A stretch of DNA of 64,000 nucleotides, from positions 2,030,840 through 2,094,839 of the forward strand of contig WMCF01000025.1 of the NCBI GenBank assembly GCA_009792885.1, read 5' to 3'. Origin of the DNA: Eremophila alpestris peregrina (lineage: Eukaryota > Chordata > Aves > Passeriformes > Alaudidae). The notes beneath the pieces were generated by a model, which made no database searches, was not told the origin of the DNA, and saw only the letters and a program-made list of their open reading frames with translations. Position numbers and translations under genes: made by a program. Numbering within the stretch: the stretch's first letter is position 1; every line of letters begins with the position of its first letter. This document shows, piece after piece, positions 62,295 through 64,000 of this stretch.

Positions 62295-63725
62295 GTATCA
62301 TAATGTCATTTAGTTTGGAAAAGACCTTCAAAACTATTAACCAACCCGTAAACCCAGCACTGCCAAATCCATCCCTGGCCCATGTTCCTCAGTGCCATCA
62401 CATCTACACTTTGTAGTACTTCTAGGGATGGAGGTATCACTTCCCTGGGCAGCCTGTTCCAGTACTGGATAACCTTTTCTTGAAGAAATTTTCCCTAATA
62501 TCTTGTCTAAACCTTCCCTGGTGTAACTTGAGGCCATTTCCTCTTGTCCTGTCACTTGTTACCTGGGACAAGAGACCAACCCCCTGTCCGCACCCTCCTT
62601 TCAGGCTGTTGTGTAGAGCAGAAATGTCCTTGAGCCTCCTTTTTTCCAGGCTAAACAGCCCCTGGCCCCTCAGCTGCTCCACATAAAACTTGTGCTTCAG
62701 CCCCTTAACCAGCTTCATTACCTTCTCCAGCACCTTTGTGGGAACCCTGCACCACTGCTACACACCTTCATGTCATTCTTTTAGTGAGGGGCCCAAAACT
62801 GAACACAGGATTTGAGATGTGGGTTCACCAGGGCTGAGTATAGCAGGATAGTCACTTAGTCCTGCTGGCCACACTATTTCTGATACAGGCCAGGATGCCT
62901 TTGGTGTTCTTGGCCACCTGGGCACGCTGCTGGCTCATGCACCAGCACCCCCAGGTCCTTCTCTACTGGGCTGTTTTCCAGCTGTTCTGTCCCCAGCCTG
63001 CAGCCCTGCATGGGGTTATCATGACCCAAGTGCAGGACCTGGTACTTTATTGTTTTGAACCTCATATTATTGTCCTTGGCCCATTATCCAGCCTATCCAG
63101 ATTCCTCTGTAGAGCCTTCCCACCCTCCAGCAGATTAATACTCCTTCCCAGCCTGGTGTCATCTGCAAACTATGATACCCCTACACAGATCACAGATAAA
63201 GACATTAACAGAACTGGCCCAAGCACTGGGGAGCACCACAGGTGACCAGCACCAGGTGGATGTAACTCCAGTCACTACTACTCTCTAGACCTGACCATCC
63301 AGACAGTTTCTTTTTACTAAGTGAGGAGTGCACCTGTCTAAGCCGCAAGTAGCCAGTTTCTCCAGGAGAATGCTGTCAGAAATTATGTCACAGTCTTTAG
63401 TAAAGTCTAGGCAGAAAACATCCACAGCCTTTCCCTGATCTTCTAGTCAGGCTACCCTGTCATAGATGGAGATCTTGTTTGTCAAGTCAACCTGCCTTCT
63501 ACAAACCCACACTGGCTGGGCCTGATCCCCTGATTGTCCTGTGTGTGCCATGTGATGGCATTCAGGATGATCTGCTCCAGGACCTTCCCTGGCACTGAGG
63601 TCAGGCTGACAGGCCTCTAAATTCCTGGATCCTCCTTCAACCCTTCTTGTAGATGAGTGTTGCATTTGCTAACTTCTTGTCACCTGGGACCTTCCTGGTT
63701 AGCCAAGGCTGCCAGTAAATAACAG
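62295..63725 (-). mobile_element. CR1 LINE, 5'-truncated, with ORF2 reverse-transcriptase remnant
   Basis: The + strand is classic antisense CR1 text. On the - strand, broken frames give, in order, Lys-Lys-Gly of the RT fingers (near 63637), Asn-X-Ile-Ser-Ile-Tyr-Asp (near 63455), a Pro-Gln region with a deletion, a Phe-Ala-Asp-Asp catalytic motif (63158-63169) preceded by a stop, Val-Leu-His-Leu-Gly-His (near 63035), Glu-Lys-Asp-Leu-Gly-Val-Leu-Val (near 62955) and Leu-Phe-Ser-Leu-Glu-Lys-Arg-Arg (near 62650). It ends in a short 3' UTR with ATTATGAT as a degraded tail. Frameshifts and stops make it inactive. It lacks the endonuclease and upstream part, the usual 5' truncation of CR1. Confidence 0.92.
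63158..63169 (-). other. CR1 reverse-transcriptase catalytic motif (Phe-Ala-Asp-Asp)
   Basis: On the - strand TTTGCAGATGAC encodes the F/YADD box, whose two Asp bind the catalytic metal ions. A TAG lies directly upstream in the same frame. Confidence 0.85.
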
Positions 63726-63734
63726 CCATTGTGA

Positions 63735-64000
63735 GTCTTGGAGGAGCAAGGGGTGGAGCTTCCTGTGGTGTTGCTGAGTGGCTGATTATAAGAGGTCTCT
63801 GGGGAGCACGGCGAACAGGGGCAGGCAAACAGGGGTGTGGTGAGTCTCTGGGGCTTTTACAAGGCAGTTTGCGCGGCAGTTCGTGCAGGCAGGGTGAGCA
63901 GGTAGGGTTGCCAGTTTTTCTTGCTAATAAGGAGTTATCTGTGTTGTTTGAGGTTTTTTCTGCTGCTTGTTGTGTTCGAGGTGTCTGTTAGAAATGGTTT
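63735..64000 (+). mobile_element. Promoter-like GC-rich segment, possible 5' end of a CR1 or other retroelement
   Basis: The sequence changes sharply at the 5' end of the CR1 remnant. From about 63735 it is G-rich, with a TATA-like TTATAAG (63786-63792) and internal near-repeats (GGCAGGCAAACAGGGG; CAGTTTGCGCGGCAGTTCGTGC). It then turns T/G-rich and reaches an ATG at about 63994 near the edge. This layout suits the 5' UTR/promoter of a full-length avian CR1 in + orientation, or an LTR U3-R. The window ends too soon to decide. Confidence 0.35.

Noticed and set aside
62895..63245. 116-codon open frame on the + strand
   Set aside because: It is the antisense of the CR1 reverse-transcriptase remnant.

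Overview
This window reads as nuclear DNA of a bird, most likely a songbird or another neoavian. The evidence is the repeat content: CR1 LINE fragments whose antisense text and reverse-transcriptase remnants are recognisable, solo LTRs of the common avian ERVL type, an ERVK-like short LTR, and otherwise AT-rich unique sequence with long A or T runs. I found no convincing protein-coding exon, tRNA, rRNA, snRNA or CRISPR array. Open frames are short, scattered over all six frames and interrupted, so I treat the window as intergenic or as part of a very large intron.

Layout: (1) 1-1306 holds a GC-rich, TATA- and AATAAA-bearing LTR-like element on the + strand. (2) 1307-27266 is mostly unique AT-rich DNA, with one clear artefact: at 7456-7493 two head-to-head Tn5 (Nextera) mosaic ends lie between two identical 41-bp copies of host sequence. 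(3) 27267-27710 is a solo ERVK-like LTR on the - strand. (4) 27711-46594 is unique DNA with a decayed CR1 endonuclease-region fragment (39330-39960, +) and a strong 33-bp hairpin (44776-44808). (5) 46595-47141 is an avian ERVL solo LTR (+). (6) 48355-50160 is an old CR1 (sense -) split by an inserted 806-bp LTR (48947-49752) with matching inverted ends. (7) 50161-55649 is unique DNA. (8) 55650-57083 is a second copy, inverted, of the element at the left edge. (9) 61000-64000 is a repeat cluster: a 3' ERVL LTR piece, a 5' ERVL LTR piece, a CR1 ORF2 remnant (sense -) and, at the right edge, a promoter-like GC-rich segment that may be the 5' end of another element.

Nothing here forms a gene system. 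The most useful result for a reader is the sequencing-adapter junction and its false local duplication. Next come the inverted pair of 1.3-1.4 kb elements and the nested LTR-in-CR1 structure. All repeat names rest on recognition by eye, not on a database search.
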